Below are positions 9,701-18,895 of a DNA stretch of 64,000 bases, one piece after another. Both the position numbers and the translations under genes were made by a program. Origin of the DNA: Pseudoalteromonas gelatinilytica (GTDB taxonomy: Bacteria; Pseudomonadota; Gammaproteobacteria; Enterobacterales; Alteromonadaceae); assembly GCF_001641615.1 (NCBI RefSeq), contig NZ_LRRU01000020.1:578525-642524 (forward strand), read 5' to 3'. The notes under the pieces were generated by a model. It saw nothing but the letters and a program-made list of their open reading frames with translations. It ran no database searches and was not told the DNA's origin. Each line of letters starts with the position of its first letter. The first letter of the stretch is position 1.

Positions 9701-11637
9701 AAACGGTTATTCCACACATTTGTTAATGCAGCACGGAAACGCGCTGAAACTTTATCAAAGTCAGCAATGCCTTTGTTGTCAATTAGCATGGTGAAGTCCA
9801 TGATCCAATTAACTTTACCATCAGTTGTTTTAACTGAGTAAGGCGTTTCACCCACGACACGTAAACCAAAGTTTTCTAACATTGGCATGACGTCAGATAA
9901 GTGGATTGGCTCATCTTTATGGAATAAGCTTAAACGAACTACGTTGGTATTTGCTTCTTCTTGTGGACGATAGAACAACATTTCTAGTTTGTTTTCGTCA
10001 TTCAGAAGTTCAAGTTTTTCAATATCAACAACCGCTGCACTTGGTAGAACCTGGTCTTTATACGCACTTGCAAACGCTTGCGCATATTTACGGTTTAATT
10101 CTTTACCACGTGCTTCACCTGCGCTTTCTAAGAGTGCAGATTGGAGTCTATCTTCCCATGTACGGGCAGCTTCAATTAGGTTGTTTTCGATGTCTTTCAC
10201 GTTATATTCAATATTATTGTCAGTCACACGCACCGTATAGTGTGTACGGGCTAATGTTGACTCAGAGAAGAAAGTAGTAAATTCGACTTTATCGTCAGAA
10301 TTAAATGCATTGGCTAAGATACGTTGCGTTTCACGACGAAGAGCCGTGTTGTAGCGCTCACGTGGTACGTAAACCATGCAAGATAAGAAACGACCATAAG
10401 CGTCTTTACGAACGAACAAGCGACACATATCACGCTCTTGAACTTGCAATACACCCATCGCAACTTCAAGTAGCTCTGTTTCACGTGCTTGCACAAGTTC
10501 ATCACGTGGATACGTTTCTAGAATGTTTAATACCGCTTTGTATGCGTGTGTACCTTTTGCAAAATCACACATATCCATGATGCGGTTAATTTTACTTTTT
10601 AGTACCGGCACATCAGCAGCGCTATTGTTGTAGAAGCTTGATGAGAATAAACCGATAAAACGGTCTTCACCAATTACATTGCCTTTGTCATCAAAACGCT
10701 TAATACCTACGTAATCGATATAAGCTGGGCGATGAACGCGAGATACTGAGTTAGTTTTAGTTAAGATCAGTAAGTTATTGCTACGTGCTTCTTGACGAGC
10801 AACTTCAGGTAATTCTGATAATAAACGGCTGTGCTCTTCATCTGAATTTTTCATCAAACCAAGGCTAGTGCCCTTTTTACCTTTTAATTGATAATCACCT
10901 TTAACCGCTGATAATTCGTATTCACGATAACCCATTAAGGTAAAGTTATCTTTTGCTAACCAGTCTAAAAACTCAACGGTTTCAGCAACTTCACTATCGT
11001 TATTATTATGATGGCGTTTTGGTAGCTCTTTGGTTACCGCAATCAACTTGTCACGAATTGGCTTCCAATCTTCTACAGCAATCGATACATCAACAAGCAC
11101 AGATTCAAGTTCTTCTTTGAAAGACTCAATTACTTTTGCATCTGTTTGACGGTCAATTTCGATAAAGAACACAGTTTTTGTCGACGTTGATTCTTGTTCT
11201 GCCTTTAAGCTTGAAATACCCGTGATTTTCGTGTTTTTATCACGTTGGATTTTCAGCGGAGAGTGAAGTAATAAGTGAGAAGCGATGTTTGCGCGAGTCA
11301 TGGCCATACGCACAGAATCAACTAAGAAAGGCATGTCTTTCGCGATGATTTCAACAATAGTGTGCGATGACTGCCAGCCATCTTTTGCTACTTCTGGGTT
11401 GAAGACACGGACAACCGCGTCATCAGAATTATTTTTTTCTAGCGAGTTCCATAGGCTTAGTGCAGCGCCATATAAGTCACTATCGTTGCGATGTGCCAAA
11501 TCCTCTTTAGACATATTGCTGTACAAGGCTTTGGCGAATTTCTCAACGAGTAACACATTATCAGCGTGAACTTTTTTCTGGATCAGCTTACAGACATTAT
11601 CTAAGATAACCGAGGCTTGCCCTTCATTTCGTGTCAT
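6799..11637 (-). CDS. gdhB: NAD-specific glutamate dehydrogenase, large (GDH-180 class)
   Basis: The 1612-residue protein belongs to the very large NAD-dependent glutamate dehydrogenases, which deaminate glutamate to 2-oxoglutarate for carbon and nitrogen catabolism. The N-terminal half (about 1-700) carries the regulatory ACT-like and linker regions. The catalytic domain follows with the K-N-T-V-I-V-P-V-G-S-K-G-G-F block at about 840 and G-D-M-A-G-D-V-F-G-N-G at about 985, and a long helical C-terminal region closes the protein. The start at 11637 (MTRNEGQ) has an AAGGA seven bases upstream. The gene stands alone: a 212-base gap precedes it and a strong terminator follows. Confidence 0.96.
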   Translation of the reverse strand: MTRNEGQASVILDNVCKLIQKKVHADNVLLVEKFAKALYSNMSKEDLAHRNDSDLYGAALSLWNSLEKNNSDDAVVRVFNPEVAKDGWQSSHTIVEIIAKDMPFLVDSVRMAMTRANIASHLLLHSPLKIQRDKNTKITGISSLKAEQESTSTKTVFFIEIDRQTDAKVIESFKEELESVLVDVSIAVEDWKPIRDKLIAVTKELPKRHHNNNDSEVAETVEFLDWLAKDNFTLMGYREYELSAVKGDYQLKGKKGTSLGLMKNSDEEHSRLLSELPEVARQEARSNNLLILTKTNSVSRVHRPAYIDYVGIKRFDDKGNVIGEDRFIGLFSSSFYNNSAADVPVLKSKINRIMDMCDFAKGTHAYKAVLNILETYPRDELVQARETELLEVAMGVLQVQERDMCRLFVRKDAYGRFLSCMVYVPRERYNTALRRETQRILANAFNSDDKVEFTTFFSESTLARTHYTVRVTDNNIEYNVKDIENNLIEAARTWEDRLQSALLESAGEARGKELNRKYAQAFASAYKDQVLPSAAVVDIEKLELLNDENKLEMLFYRPQEEANTNVVRLSLFHKDEPIHLSDVMPMLENFGLRVVGETPYSVKTTDGKVNWIMDFTMLIDNKGIADFDKVSARFRAALTNVWNNRLENDGFNRLVLMGGLTGREASILRAYAKYMRQIGVTFSQTYIESTFANYPHIASQIVNLFTKKFSVKNPGSEKVLEKLIAQIYLELENVANLDDDRIIRLYVDMIIATLRTNFFQKEADGQFKSYVSFKVQPSMIPEMPLPLPAFEIFVYSPRVEGVHLRGGKVARGGLRWSDRREDFRTEVLGLVKAQQVKNTVIVPVGSKGGFVCKQLPTDREAFFKEGQECYKIFIRGLLDITDNIERGEIVPPVDVVRHDEDDPYLVVAADKGTATFSDIANGIANEYNFWLGDAFASGGSVGYDHKKMGITAKGGWESVKRHFREMDIDCQTTDFTVVAIGDMAGDVFGNGMLLSKHIRLQVAFNHMHIFVDPNPDAAASYPERERLFNLPRSSWEDYNKDLISQGGGVFSRAAKSISLSPEMKKMLGTKKASMTPNELIKAALMMEFDLLWNGGIGTYIKNSKETDADVGDRANDALRINGSELGAKILGEGGNLGATQLGRIEFAAKGGRVNTDFIDNVGGVACSDNEVNIKILLNGLVAEGDLTRKQRDELLYSMTDEVSELVLKDCYRQTHTLSITQSKGTSTLKEKVRFIHALEKDGKLNRAIEFIPTDEELAERAAAGKDLTRPELSVLVSYAKMVLKESLVVDEITENPYYRQLLVNSFPVPLREKFNDAMDNHPLRKEIIATKLANNIVNDMGLNFMVRMHEETGANEAEIALCYSIAKEVFQMPETWSSIVALDNKIPAAVQTEMLYQLRRTVRRATRWFLRHRNKAQTIEQAIEFFAPTFADLSENLNSYMVEKESERLVKAADKLIDSNVPKALATRIVSLSSLFSVMDLAEIANNSERSIDMVSNTYFKLGARMGLHWFLDQITNQPVANHWQALARASYREELDWQQRTLSAVVLNSFAADSKDIDAQIDEWMDNQDLLLQRWKQMLSEFKTSQSHDFAKFSVALRELMLLSHNCDTSK

Positions 11638-11691
11638 TGTATGTTCCTTAATCTATACTACTTATCGATTAGTAGAATATTTGTACAGCCA

Positions 11692-11740
11692 TTTATTAGC
11701 GTGGAGTCAGGTAAATTCTAACTCTTTTACAGCTAATAAA
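11692..11740. promoter_or_regulatory. inverted repeat upstream of gdhB
   Basis: TTTATTAGC at 11692-11700 is repeated as its exact complement at 11732-11740, 31 bases apart, about 55-100 bases upstream of the gdhB start. This could be a split operator or a leader hairpin for gdhB. No recognised regulator consensus was identified. Confidence 0.3.
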
Positions 11741-11810
11741 CAGCCTTTTCGATGAAATCATTTTAAGCTTTTCAGCTATTTGGTCATCTATTCACAAAAT
11801 ATAGATATAA

Positions 11811-11828
11811 ATGGCCATTACTGGCCAT
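11811..11828 (-). terminator. possible terminator after the RND exporter gene
   Basis: A 7-bp stem (ATGGCCA/TGGCCAT) with a 4-base loop lies about 20 bases after the stop of the RND gene. On the minus strand it is followed only by an AT-rich stretch (TTATATCTATA), so termination is probably weak. Confidence 0.4.
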
Positions 11829-11849
11829 ATTGGAGCACAATTATTCACA

Positions 11850-14174
11850 TTATTTTTTCTGGTCAGTCCAGAGGAAGCTGCCAATTGCAGGTAAAAGTAA
11901 TACTGCACCCAACATGTTAACCAAGAACATGAAGGTCAAAAGTATACCCATATCTACTTGGAACTTCAGATCAGAGAAAATCCATGTGCTGACACCGATG
12001 GCTAAGGTAATACCCGTGAATAACACTGCGCTACCACGCTCTGCTAATGCATTGCGATAAGCCACTTCCAGTGCGACACCTTGTTTTAGCTGCCCCATCA
12101 TTGATGACAGTATATAAATCCCATAATCAACACCAATACCAACACCTAAAGCGATAACAGGTAGTGTCGACACTGTTAAGCCAATTTCTAACTGTACCAT
12201 CAACGCTTGCGCTAACGTCGATACGATGTACAGAGGTAATACTACGGCGATTGTGGCTTTCACACTTCTAAAGCTTATTAAGCATAGCAGGATTACGGCG
12301 CCGTAAACGTAAAGCATCATAGGTAGCTGTGCAGCTGATACTGATTCGTTCGTTGCAGCCATTACACCCACAGGCCCTGATGCAAGTTTAAACTTCAACG
12401 TGTCAGTTTCTTCGCCAGCAGCAAACTCTTTAACTTTAGCAACAACGTGGTCAATCGTTTCTGCTTTGTGGTCATTTAAGAAAATAATCACCGGCATGAC
12501 AGAACAGTTTCCATCAAGTAAGCCTGAGCTTGTTTCAACACGCGATGTTGATTGCACTAAGCTCGCGGTGTTTCGCGGCAAGCTTTGCCATTTTAAGTTA
12601 CCTTCGTTAAAGCCTGCATTCACAGATTGCGCAACTGAGCTTAAACTCACAGCCGATTGCACCCCTGCTACGTTTTCCATTTGCCATTGGAAACGACTAA
12701 TACGTTCCATCACATCATGCTCAGTACAGGCTGCAGGATAGGCTTCAACAATCACTTTTAGGATATCTGAAGATATGGTGTATTTATCTGATATTAAGAA
12801 AGTATCTTGGTTATAACGGGCATCTTGATGCAGTGATGGTGCACCAGCATGTAAATCACCGATACGCATCTTATCAGCTTGCCAATAGCCCACAGCGAAT
12901 AACACAGCTGTCAGTGCAATGATGAACACAGCTGTTTTACGGTCTGTTGCTTTAACTAACAGTTCACGTAGTTTATCTAAGAAATTCGGTTTGTCTGTAT
13001 GTGTACCCGCTTGAATATGCACTGAACCTTCGAAGCGCATATACGAAGCCCAAACCGGCAATAAGATTAAGTTTGTGAAAATAATAACCGCAACACCTAA
13101 GCTCGCGGTAATAGCAAGCTCACGAATAATACCAATATCAATCGTCAGTAAAGTTAAAAAGCCCACAGTATCAGATAACAGAGCAATACCGCCTGGAATA
13201 AGTAGTGCTCTAAAGCTTGCCTGACAGCACACTCTGGTTGAGCTGCCCGATGTGACTTTTTTACCGATATCATTAATCATTTGCACACCATGGCTTACAC
13301 CAATGGCAAACACTAAAAACGGCACCAAAATTGACATAGGGTCTAAACCAAAGCCTAGGCTTGACAGCAAACCTAACTGCCAAACAACAGCAATGATCGA
13401 ACAAGCAATCGGTAAAATAGTCAGTTTTAAAGAGTGGCAGAACAGCCAAACCATTACAAATGTGAAAGCAATAGCAATAGCAAAGAATAACAGTACGCCC
13501 TTAGCGCCCTCTGCGACATCCCCAGCCATTTTTGCAAAACCGATAATATGAATACTGACCTTGTCAGTGCTTAGCGGTTCACGTACTTGTGTTTCTAACT
13601 TTTCAGCAAAGGCTAACGTGTCGAGTTTTTCTTGTGTTTGTGGATCAGTCTCGAGTAGCTGAGCAGTTACCATTGCACACGAGTAGTCGCTTGCAATCAT
13701 GCGACCAACTACTTTTGCTTTTTCGATGTTTTCTTTTACAACCGCAAGACCACGTTTGTCTGCTGTAAAGTTTGCAGGAATAATGGGACCACCGGCGAAA
13801 CCATCTTCAACCACTTCAACGAAACGCGCACTCGGTGCAAAAATTGAATTTACTAACGGACGATTTACCCCAGGAATAAAGTAAAGCTGGTCGTGAACTG
13901 CTTTTAGTTGAGTAAAAAATTCTTCATTAAAAATATCACCGTCTGCATCACAGACTGAAATTAAAATACTGTTAGCGCCACCAAACTGCTTTTCGTGTTT
14001 AGTGTAAACTTTCATGTAGTCATGATTGAGCGGAATATTTTTGTTAAACGACGCGTCTAATTGAATTTGCGTTGCTTTGAATAATAAAAAACAGGTGATC
14101 AAAGCAAAAGAAATAATTGCGAACAAGCGATGGCGAAACACCGCTCTTTCTAAAATATCTAAAAAACCACGCAT
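11850..14174 (-). CDS. RND/MMPL-type exporter (SSD family)
   Basis: This 774-residue inner-membrane protein has the RND permease layout of two halves. One N-terminal helix (about 15-32) is followed by a periplasmic domain (about 35-220), a cluster of about five helices (about 225-400), a helix at about 410-430, a second periplasmic domain (to about 630) and a final helix cluster (about 630-770). The helices contain the MMPL/sterol-sensing pattern, for example G-V-S-H-G-V-Q-M-I and G-V-G-I-G-V-D-Y-G-I-Y. This subtype (HpnN/MmpL-like) is associated with lipid or hydrophobic compound export. Its ATG overlaps the stop of the YCF48-like gene by one base (TAATG), so the two are coupled. Substrate unknown. 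Confidence 0.88.
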   Translation of the reverse strand: MRGFLDILERAVFRHRLFAIISFALITCFLLFKATQIQLDASFNKNIPLNHDYMKVYTKHEKQFGGANSILISVCDADGDIFNEEFFTQLKAVHDQLYFIPGVNRPLVNSIFAPSARFVEVVEDGFAGGPIIPANFTADKRGLAVVKENIEKAKVVGRMIASDYSCAMVTAQLLETDPQTQEKLDTLAFAEKLETQVREPLSTDKVSIHIIGFAKMAGDVAEGAKGVLLFFAIAIAFTFVMVWLFCHSLKLTILPIACSIIAVVWQLGLLSSLGFGLDPMSILVPFLVFAIGVSHGVQMINDIGKKVTSGSSTRVCCQASFRALLIPGGIALLSDTVGFLTLLTIDIGIIRELAITASLGVAVIIFTNLILLPVWASYMRFEGSVHIQAGTHTDKPNFLDKLRELLVKATDRKTAVFIIALTAVLFAVGYWQADKMRIGDLHAGAPSLHQDARYNQDTFLISDKYTISSDILKVIVEAYPAACTEHDVMERISRFQWQMENVAGVQSAVSLSSVAQSVNAGFNEGNLKWQSLPRNTASLVQSTSRVETSSGLLDGNCSVMPVIIFLNDHKAETIDHVVAKVKEFAAGEETDTLKFKLASGPVGVMAATNESVSAAQLPMMLYVYGAVILLCLISFRSVKATIAVVLPLYIVSTLAQALMVQLEIGLTVSTLPVIALGVGIGVDYGIYILSSMMGQLKQGVALEVAYRNALAERGSAVLFTGITLAIGVSTWIFSDLKFQVDMGILLTFMFLVNMLGAVLLLPAIGSFLWTDQKK

Positions 14175-15178
14175 TACGGATTCAACTCCTTCACTTTAAT
14201 GCCATTTTCTGAAGCCATAATCAGTTTGTTTTGAAACACAACGCCATCGAGTAATGACTTACCATCTGCCATTTGTTCTTCTGAGAGTTGATCATTTTTA
14301 ATATGGAAAATCACGCCACTGTTTGCAAATAATAGCCATTCATTATTGTAATTAATTGCGCTATTCACGGTTGCATAATTGCTGTGCGGGATTTGCTGCC
14401 ACTGATCACTGTCGGCTTGACGAGTAAAAATATTGCCACGAAGTCCTGCAACGATGTCTTCGCCACCTTGATCTGCAGTTGACGCAAACGTAAAGAAAGA
14501 GCCCATATAGATCTCTTCGAGGCGTTGCCATGTTTGGCCATTGTCGACACTTTCTGCCATCAGACCCATTTCACCGGCTAAAATCAAACGCTCACCGGCT
14601 TTAACGATGCGATTAAAATGTGGCAGTATTGATGCTGTCTCGACTTCATAACCCTCAGGATCATTTTCTTTTAAGTCATTTAAATAATCACGGTCATCTT
14701 CAAACAGTAAACTATCTAAAAAGCGCTTTTGCCAATGCTCACCACCATCATTGGTTTCAAAGAACATACCATAAGCACCAACGGCATAACCGTGCTTTTC
14801 TGATGTAAATAAGATATCCAAACACGGTTTATCCATGTTTGGTAAAGATTGTTGTAACTGCCATGTTTTACCTGCATCCACTGTGTTAATGATGGTTGCA
14901 TCATGACCACATGCCCAGCCTAAGTCGCTGTTGTAAAAATCAACGGCTGTGAGTAGCACTTGTGTTGGAACACTCGCTTGTTGCCAAGATTGCGCATCTG
15001 AGCTTGTAATAACCACACCATGTTTACCTACAGCAACCAGCTGTGAACCTGCTAATTCAATGTCAGTAAGAAGAGTTTTGTTCGCATTAACAGCGCTAAC
15101 GGCGTGTTGCGCTACTGGCATGTCTTGAGAAAAACATGAAGCACTATAAGCAAGACAGGCATAAAGCAAATACTTCAT
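14174..15178 (-). CDS. exported YCF48-like beta-propeller protein
   Basis: The 334-residue protein starts with a signal peptide (MKYLLYACLAYSASCFS). The rest is made of BNR/YCF48-type propeller blades, seen as repeated D-G-G-x-x-W or D-x-G-x-T-W turns at V-D-A-G-K-T-W, N-D-G-G-E-H-W and V-D-N-G-Q-T-W, each preceded by G-x-x-G or Y-A-V-G strands. YCF48 folds assist photosystem assembly in cyanobacteria; in non-photosynthetic bacteria this family travels with RND exporters and DUF1302/DUF1329. It is probably periplasmic and may be a scaffold for the neighbouring RND protein, to which it is translationally coupled. A terminator-like hairpin separates it from DUF1329. Confidence 0.82.
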   Translation of the reverse strand: MKYLLYACLAYSASCFSQDMPVAQHAVSAVNANKTLLTDIELAGSQLVAVGKHGVVITSSDAQSWQQASVPTQVLLTAVDFYNSDLGWACGHDATIINTVDAGKTWQLQQSLPNMDKPCLDILFTSEKHGYAVGAYGMFFETNDGGEHWQKRFLDSLLFEDDRDYLNDLKENDPEGYEVETASILPHFNRIVKAGERLILAGEMGLMAESVDNGQTWQRLEEIYMGSFFTFASTADQGGEDIVAGLRGNIFTRQADSDQWQQIPHSNYATVNSAINYNNEWLLFANSGVIFHIKNDQLSEEQMADGKSLLDGVVFQNKLIMASENGIKVKELNP

Positions 15179-15269
15179 AAAGATAAATCGCCTTCGAAAT
15201 GATAAAAAGAGAAGTCAAAAAAGCCACTGGGAAAACCAATTGCGTGTCCTGATGACTTACGCGAATTGC

Positions 15270-15295
15270 AAAAGGCACCTGTTAGCAGGTGCCTT
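15270..15295 (-). terminator. attenuating hairpin between DUF1329 and the YCF48-like gene
   Basis: A 10-bp perfect stem (AAGGCACCTG) with a 4-base loop is followed on the minus strand by a short T-run (CCTTTTG). It lies just after the DUF1329 stop and inside what otherwise looks like one operon, so it probably lowers expression of the two downstream genes relative to DUF1302 and DUF1329. Confidence 0.75.
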
Positions 15296-15302
15296 ATTTT
15301 GA

Positions 15303-16670
15303 TTAACGACCTTCGCGACGTAATGCGCTTGAAGTAAACTCGTTATCGTTGAATGATTTAGAGAAATCATACATTTTTTCTTGGTTATCTAAACCAATTG
15401 CTAAATAACGACGTGAGTTAAGATCATGGTAAACTTCTAACGTACTCCAATGAGTTGGTACTTCATAGTAGTTAAGACCATGTGCCATCGCTACACGATA
15501 CATTTGATCACGGTTATCGTAGATATCCGTTACATGTACTTGCCAGCTATCTTCATCAATATAGAAAACACGTTTCTTATAAATGTGACGCGTGCCCTCT
15601 TTTAGATTTGCTTCTACAACCCAAACACGGTGTTTTTCATAACGAACATGCTCAGGGTTGATATGACCAGCTTGTAAAATGTCATCATAGCTCAGTTTGT
15701 CACTGTGTAGCTTGTAGCTGTTATAAGGAATATAAAGCTCTTGCTTACCTTTTAATGTCCAGTTGTAACGGTTCGGTGAACCATTGAACATATCAAAGTC
15801 ATCAGTTGTGCGTAAGCTGTCAGCCGCTGTTCCTGGTGCATCATAAGCAACATTAGGTGCGCGACGAACACGGCGTTGACCTGAGTTGTATGTCCAAGCT
15901 TGGCGTGGCGTTAAGATTTGGTCCATGGTTTCATGAACTAATAACGCAGTACCAGCAAGACGCGCAGGCTCAGTTACTTTTTGCTTAAACTTAAACAAGA
16001 TATTTGATTCTTGTAGTTTTTCAGGTGTCGCTTCAGGCGATGAATACTCAACTAACAATTGCTCTTCAAAACCAACGTAGTTATAAGAACCTGATGCTGT
16101 TGGTGCGGCTTGACCACCAGAGCGCTCGATTGATAAACCACGGAAACGTAATAAGTGGTTCCAAATAGCTTCTAAACCATCTTTAGGAATTGGAAACGGC
16201 ACACCTACAGCAGTGTTTTTAATACCATTACCACCTTCCACTAATTCCGCTGTCGTTGCATATTTTTTCGTTGCATCATATACAAACTGCGGATAAGACG
16301 CGCTACGACGGGTTGGATAGATGTTCATTTTGAATGTGTCAGGATAGGTATTGAATAATTCAATTTGACCTGGGCTCAAGTAATCTTTGTACTCGGCAAC
16401 ATTCGATTTATCAATCGTGAATAAAATTTTATCATCTGCATACGGATCAGGATGATGCATACCTGGCTTATAACTAGCCGGTGGCGTTGTAATGCCGCCA
16501 GTCCAAGCTGGAATTGAGCCGTCTTTATTCGCTGCTTTTTCTGCGCCAATTGGCGTTAAATCATTACCTAAACGTGCCGCTTCATCAGCGGTAATTTTTG
16601 CAAGTACACTCGAGCTTGCGAAAATGCCACAAAATGCTGCAGCAATGAGGGTAGGTTTTCTAATAATCAT
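15303..16670 (-). CDS. DUF1329 periplasmic protein (LolA/LolB-like fold)
   Basis: The 455-residue protein begins with a signal peptide (MIIRKPTLIAAAFC, cleavage near V-L-A at about 24). Family hallmarks of DUF1329 follow: D-E-A-A-R-L-G-N-D-L-T-P-I-G-A-E-K, then D-G-S-I-P-A-W-T-G-G near residues 50-60, and a P-Y-A-D-D-K-I-L-F-T-I block. DUF1329 is related to outer-membrane lipoprotein-sorting folds that hold lipid-like ligands. It starts 10 bases after DUF1302, with which it is almost always paired in gammaproteobacteria. Suggested role: periplasmic carrier or partner of the DUF1302 barrel. This is inference. Confidence 0.88.
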   Translation of the reverse strand: MIIRKPTLIAAAFCGIFASSSVLAKITADEAARLGNDLTPIGAEKAANKDGSIPAWTGGITTPPASYKPGMHHPDPYADDKILFTIDKSNVAEYKDYLSPGQIELFNTYPDTFKMNIYPTRRSASYPQFVYDATKKYATTAELVEGGNGIKNTAVGVPFPIPKDGLEAIWNHLLRFRGLSIERSGGQAAPTASGSYNYVGFEEQLLVEYSSPEATPEKLQESNILFKFKQKVTEPARLAGTALLVHETMDQILTPRQAWTYNSGQRRVRRAPNVAYDAPGTAADSLRTTDDFDMFNGSPNRYNWTLKGKQELYIPYNSYKLHSDKLSYDDILQAGHINPEHVRYEKHRVWVVEANLKEGTRHIYKKRVFYIDEDSWQVHVTDIYDNRDQMYRVAMAHGLNYYEVPTHWSTLEVYHDLNSRRYLAIGLDNQEKMYDFSKSFNDNEFTSSALRREGR

Positions 16671-16679
16671 AATTTACCC

Positions 16680-18773
16680 TTAGATTGAATATTTAATATT
16701 GAAAGAAACATAATCGCGGTCAGAGAAAGTATTCGTTGCGCCACCACCCCAGAAAGAGTTGTAGCTAAAGTCGAACGACCACGCATTTTGATAGTTGAAG
16801 TTCATAGTAACACCGAGCGATTTACGGTCTTCAACAAATAAGAACATTGGATCTGGTGTAATACCATTCACGTCATGTGAGAACACAAAACGTGGCGAGA
16901 AGTTAACACCATTAAAAATGTTGTAGTAATCACCTTTCGCAATAAGACGATAACCCCAAGCCGATGCTGTTGGGAATGGGTTCGTCTCAGGACCATTAGA
17001 CAGACCTAGATGAAGTGTTGAGTAATCATCACTTAACGGGCCTTGCATGATACCGCTTCGACCAGTACCCGCTACGTTTAAACGAAGCTCGTCGTAGTCA
17101 GGCATATCGTTAATGCGTACACCACCAATTTCACCAACAACTGCCCAGCTATCAGCACCTAATGATGGGCCAAATAGATGTGTTGCTGTAAATTGTAACT
17201 GTGCTGTATTACGCAGGATGAAACCTTGTGCAACTTCACCCGGACCTACAACACTTGTTGCATCGCCAAGACTCATTTGCGAAATACCAGCAAAGTCAGG
17301 ACGAATACCCGCAACAGCTAGTTGCTCAGGCATACCCGCATACAGTAACTCTACGTCATCAATTTGTAGAGGCTCATCTTGACGGAAGGCAAATTCACCG
17401 GCAAATGCTGTTTCACCTAGCGAGGTATTGAAGCTGATACCGTAAAGTTTAATATCTTCAGGGTATTCTAACTGGCCTTTAGTGAATGCTTGTAGGTTTG
17501 TTACGTTATCTTCAGTGATATCTGTTGTTAAAAGCATACCGATATCGGCAGCAATTGCTTCACTGGTAAAGTTTGAAACCTGACCAGAGATTACCGGGCG
17601 ACGGCTATGATAGTTAATGTGATATAGCGCTAACTCAGTATCATTCAAATCAGGTAAGAACATACCTAAACGTAAACCGTATTGGCCACCGTCATCAGGT
17701 TCGTTTTTACCAGCACCACCCTTGCCTTTTAACGCCACTTTAGTTGGGTAAGCTAGGTACATTTGTGCCATCATTGCTCGGCCTTGTACTGATGTAGGAT
17801 CAACACCTTGCGAGCGAACAATGTCATCTAAATTATTTAAGCTTTCAGTTAAGAATGCTAAGTCGATATCTGGGTTAGACGTGAAGCCTAATTGGATATT
17901 TTGTTGATAACCATTTTCAGATGCGAAATCGTTGGTCGAGAAGTACGTACCAGCCGCTGGAAGGCGCGTTTCATGCCATTGATATTGGTAAAAGCCTTCA
18001 AGGGTTACATTATCAGTAATACCTAAAGACGCCCAAAGCATACCAACTGGAATAAAGGCTTCTTTTAATTCAGCACCAGGGGCTTTTAAACGATCGATAT
18101 CAACAGGGTTTACGTTAATACCATGAGAAATTAAAGTACTCTCCCCCCAGTTAACAACTTGTTGGCCTAAACGAATAGACAGCGGGTTACGACCTTCATT
18201 TAAATCAAAGTTTGCCCATACATAAGCATCTAATAAACGCAGATCAGCACACACTTGTTCTTTGGTGTCGTCATCATCACATGGGTCTACTTTTTTACCT
18301 GATGTTGGGTTGCTATACGCAAAATCACCATCCATTAGGGCGAAGTCGTAGAAATACATGAAACGAGTAAATAAACCAAAGTTATCTTTGCTGATTGATA
18401 GCTCATGGTTACCTTTTAATAATTTTGAAAATGAATCACCACTATCAAAATTAAGGTTACCTGCATCACCATTATTTGAGTAAGCACCCGGTTGGTTCCA
18501 TACATCAGCAGAAGAATAAATTGGATTTAGCGCAGAGTGATAACCCGTCCAATCAAATGAAGGATTATTACTTTTACCAATATGTTGGAAATCACGGTCT
18601 TCAATTCGTATGCTTTGACCATAAGAAAAGTTAGAGTCAAATCGAACGTCGAAACCACCTAACTCAAAATTTGCCGCATGCAAAGATGTGCTTGAGAGTC
18701 CGAGTGTAGCTGCAGCGAGTCCCAAAGCTATTTTGTTTTTAACAAAAAGCGATCGTTTTATCATTGTGTTCAT
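16680..18773 (-). CDS. DUF1302 outer-membrane beta-barrel protein
   Basis: The 697-residue protein has a signal peptide (about 1-33, ending L-H-A) and then F-E-L-G-G-F-D-V-R-F-D-S-N-F-S-Y-G, typical of DUF1302. Alternating aromatic/polar strands continue to a C-terminal strand ending in Y-V-S-F-N-I-K-Y-S-I; the near-terminal aromatic fits a Bam-assembled barrel. It contains D-D-D-D and several Ca-site-like acidic loops. It is first in the DUF1302-DUF1329-YCF48-RND operon, with a 279-base leader region holding an inverted repeat. In other bacteria DUF1302/1329 genes are induced on hydrophobic substrates such as sterols; the actual ligand here is unknown. Confidence 0.88.
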   Translation of the reverse strand: MNTMIKRSLFVKNKIALGLAAATLGLSSTSLHAANFELGGFDVRFDSNFSYGQSIRIEDRDFQHIGKSNNPSFDWTGYHSALNPIYSSADVWNQPGAYSNNGDAGNLNFDSGDSFSKLLKGNHELSISKDNFGLFTRFMYFYDFALMDGDFAYSNPTSGKKVDPCDDDDTKEQVCADLRLLDAYVWANFDLNEGRNPLSIRLGQQVVNWGESTLISHGINVNPVDIDRLKAPGAELKEAFIPVGMLWASLGITDNVTLEGFYQYQWHETRLPAAGTYFSTNDFASENGYQQNIQLGFTSNPDIDLAFLTESLNNLDDIVRSQGVDPTSVQGRAMMAQMYLAYPTKVALKGKGGAGKNEPDDGGQYGLRLGMFLPDLNDTELALYHINYHSRRPVISGQVSNFTSEAIAADIGMLLTTDITEDNVTNLQAFTKGQLEYPEDIKLYGISFNTSLGETAFAGEFAFRQDEPLQIDDVELLYAGMPEQLAVAGIRPDFAGISQMSLGDATSVVGPGEVAQGFILRNTAQLQFTATHLFGPSLGADSWAVVGEIGGVRINDMPDYDELRLNVAGTGRSGIMQGPLSDDYSTLHLGLSNGPETNPFPTASAWGYRLIAKGDYYNIFNGVNFSPRFVFSHDVNGITPDPMFLFVEDRKSLGVTMNFNYQNAWSFDFSYNSFWGGGATNTFSDRDYVSFNIKYSI

Positions 18774-18895
18774 CCCCCTGTAACGGGTTGTTTTGTGATC
18801 AAATTGTTGTTTTTAGTATCTTTCTAACGATAGAAGCGAAACGCAAAAATTACAATACGGAACGCGTTCAATCGGTTAATATTTATTTAAAAATG

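Noticed and set aside
9906-10277. Plus-strand open frame of about 120 codons opposite gdhB
   Set aside because: It is antisense to a well conserved coding region, has no Shine-Dalgarno or recognisable domain, and overlaps another antisense frame in a different phase.
12400-12741. Plus-strand frame opposite the RND gene
   Set aside because: Antisense shadow; the RND frame is complete with correct transmembrane pattern.
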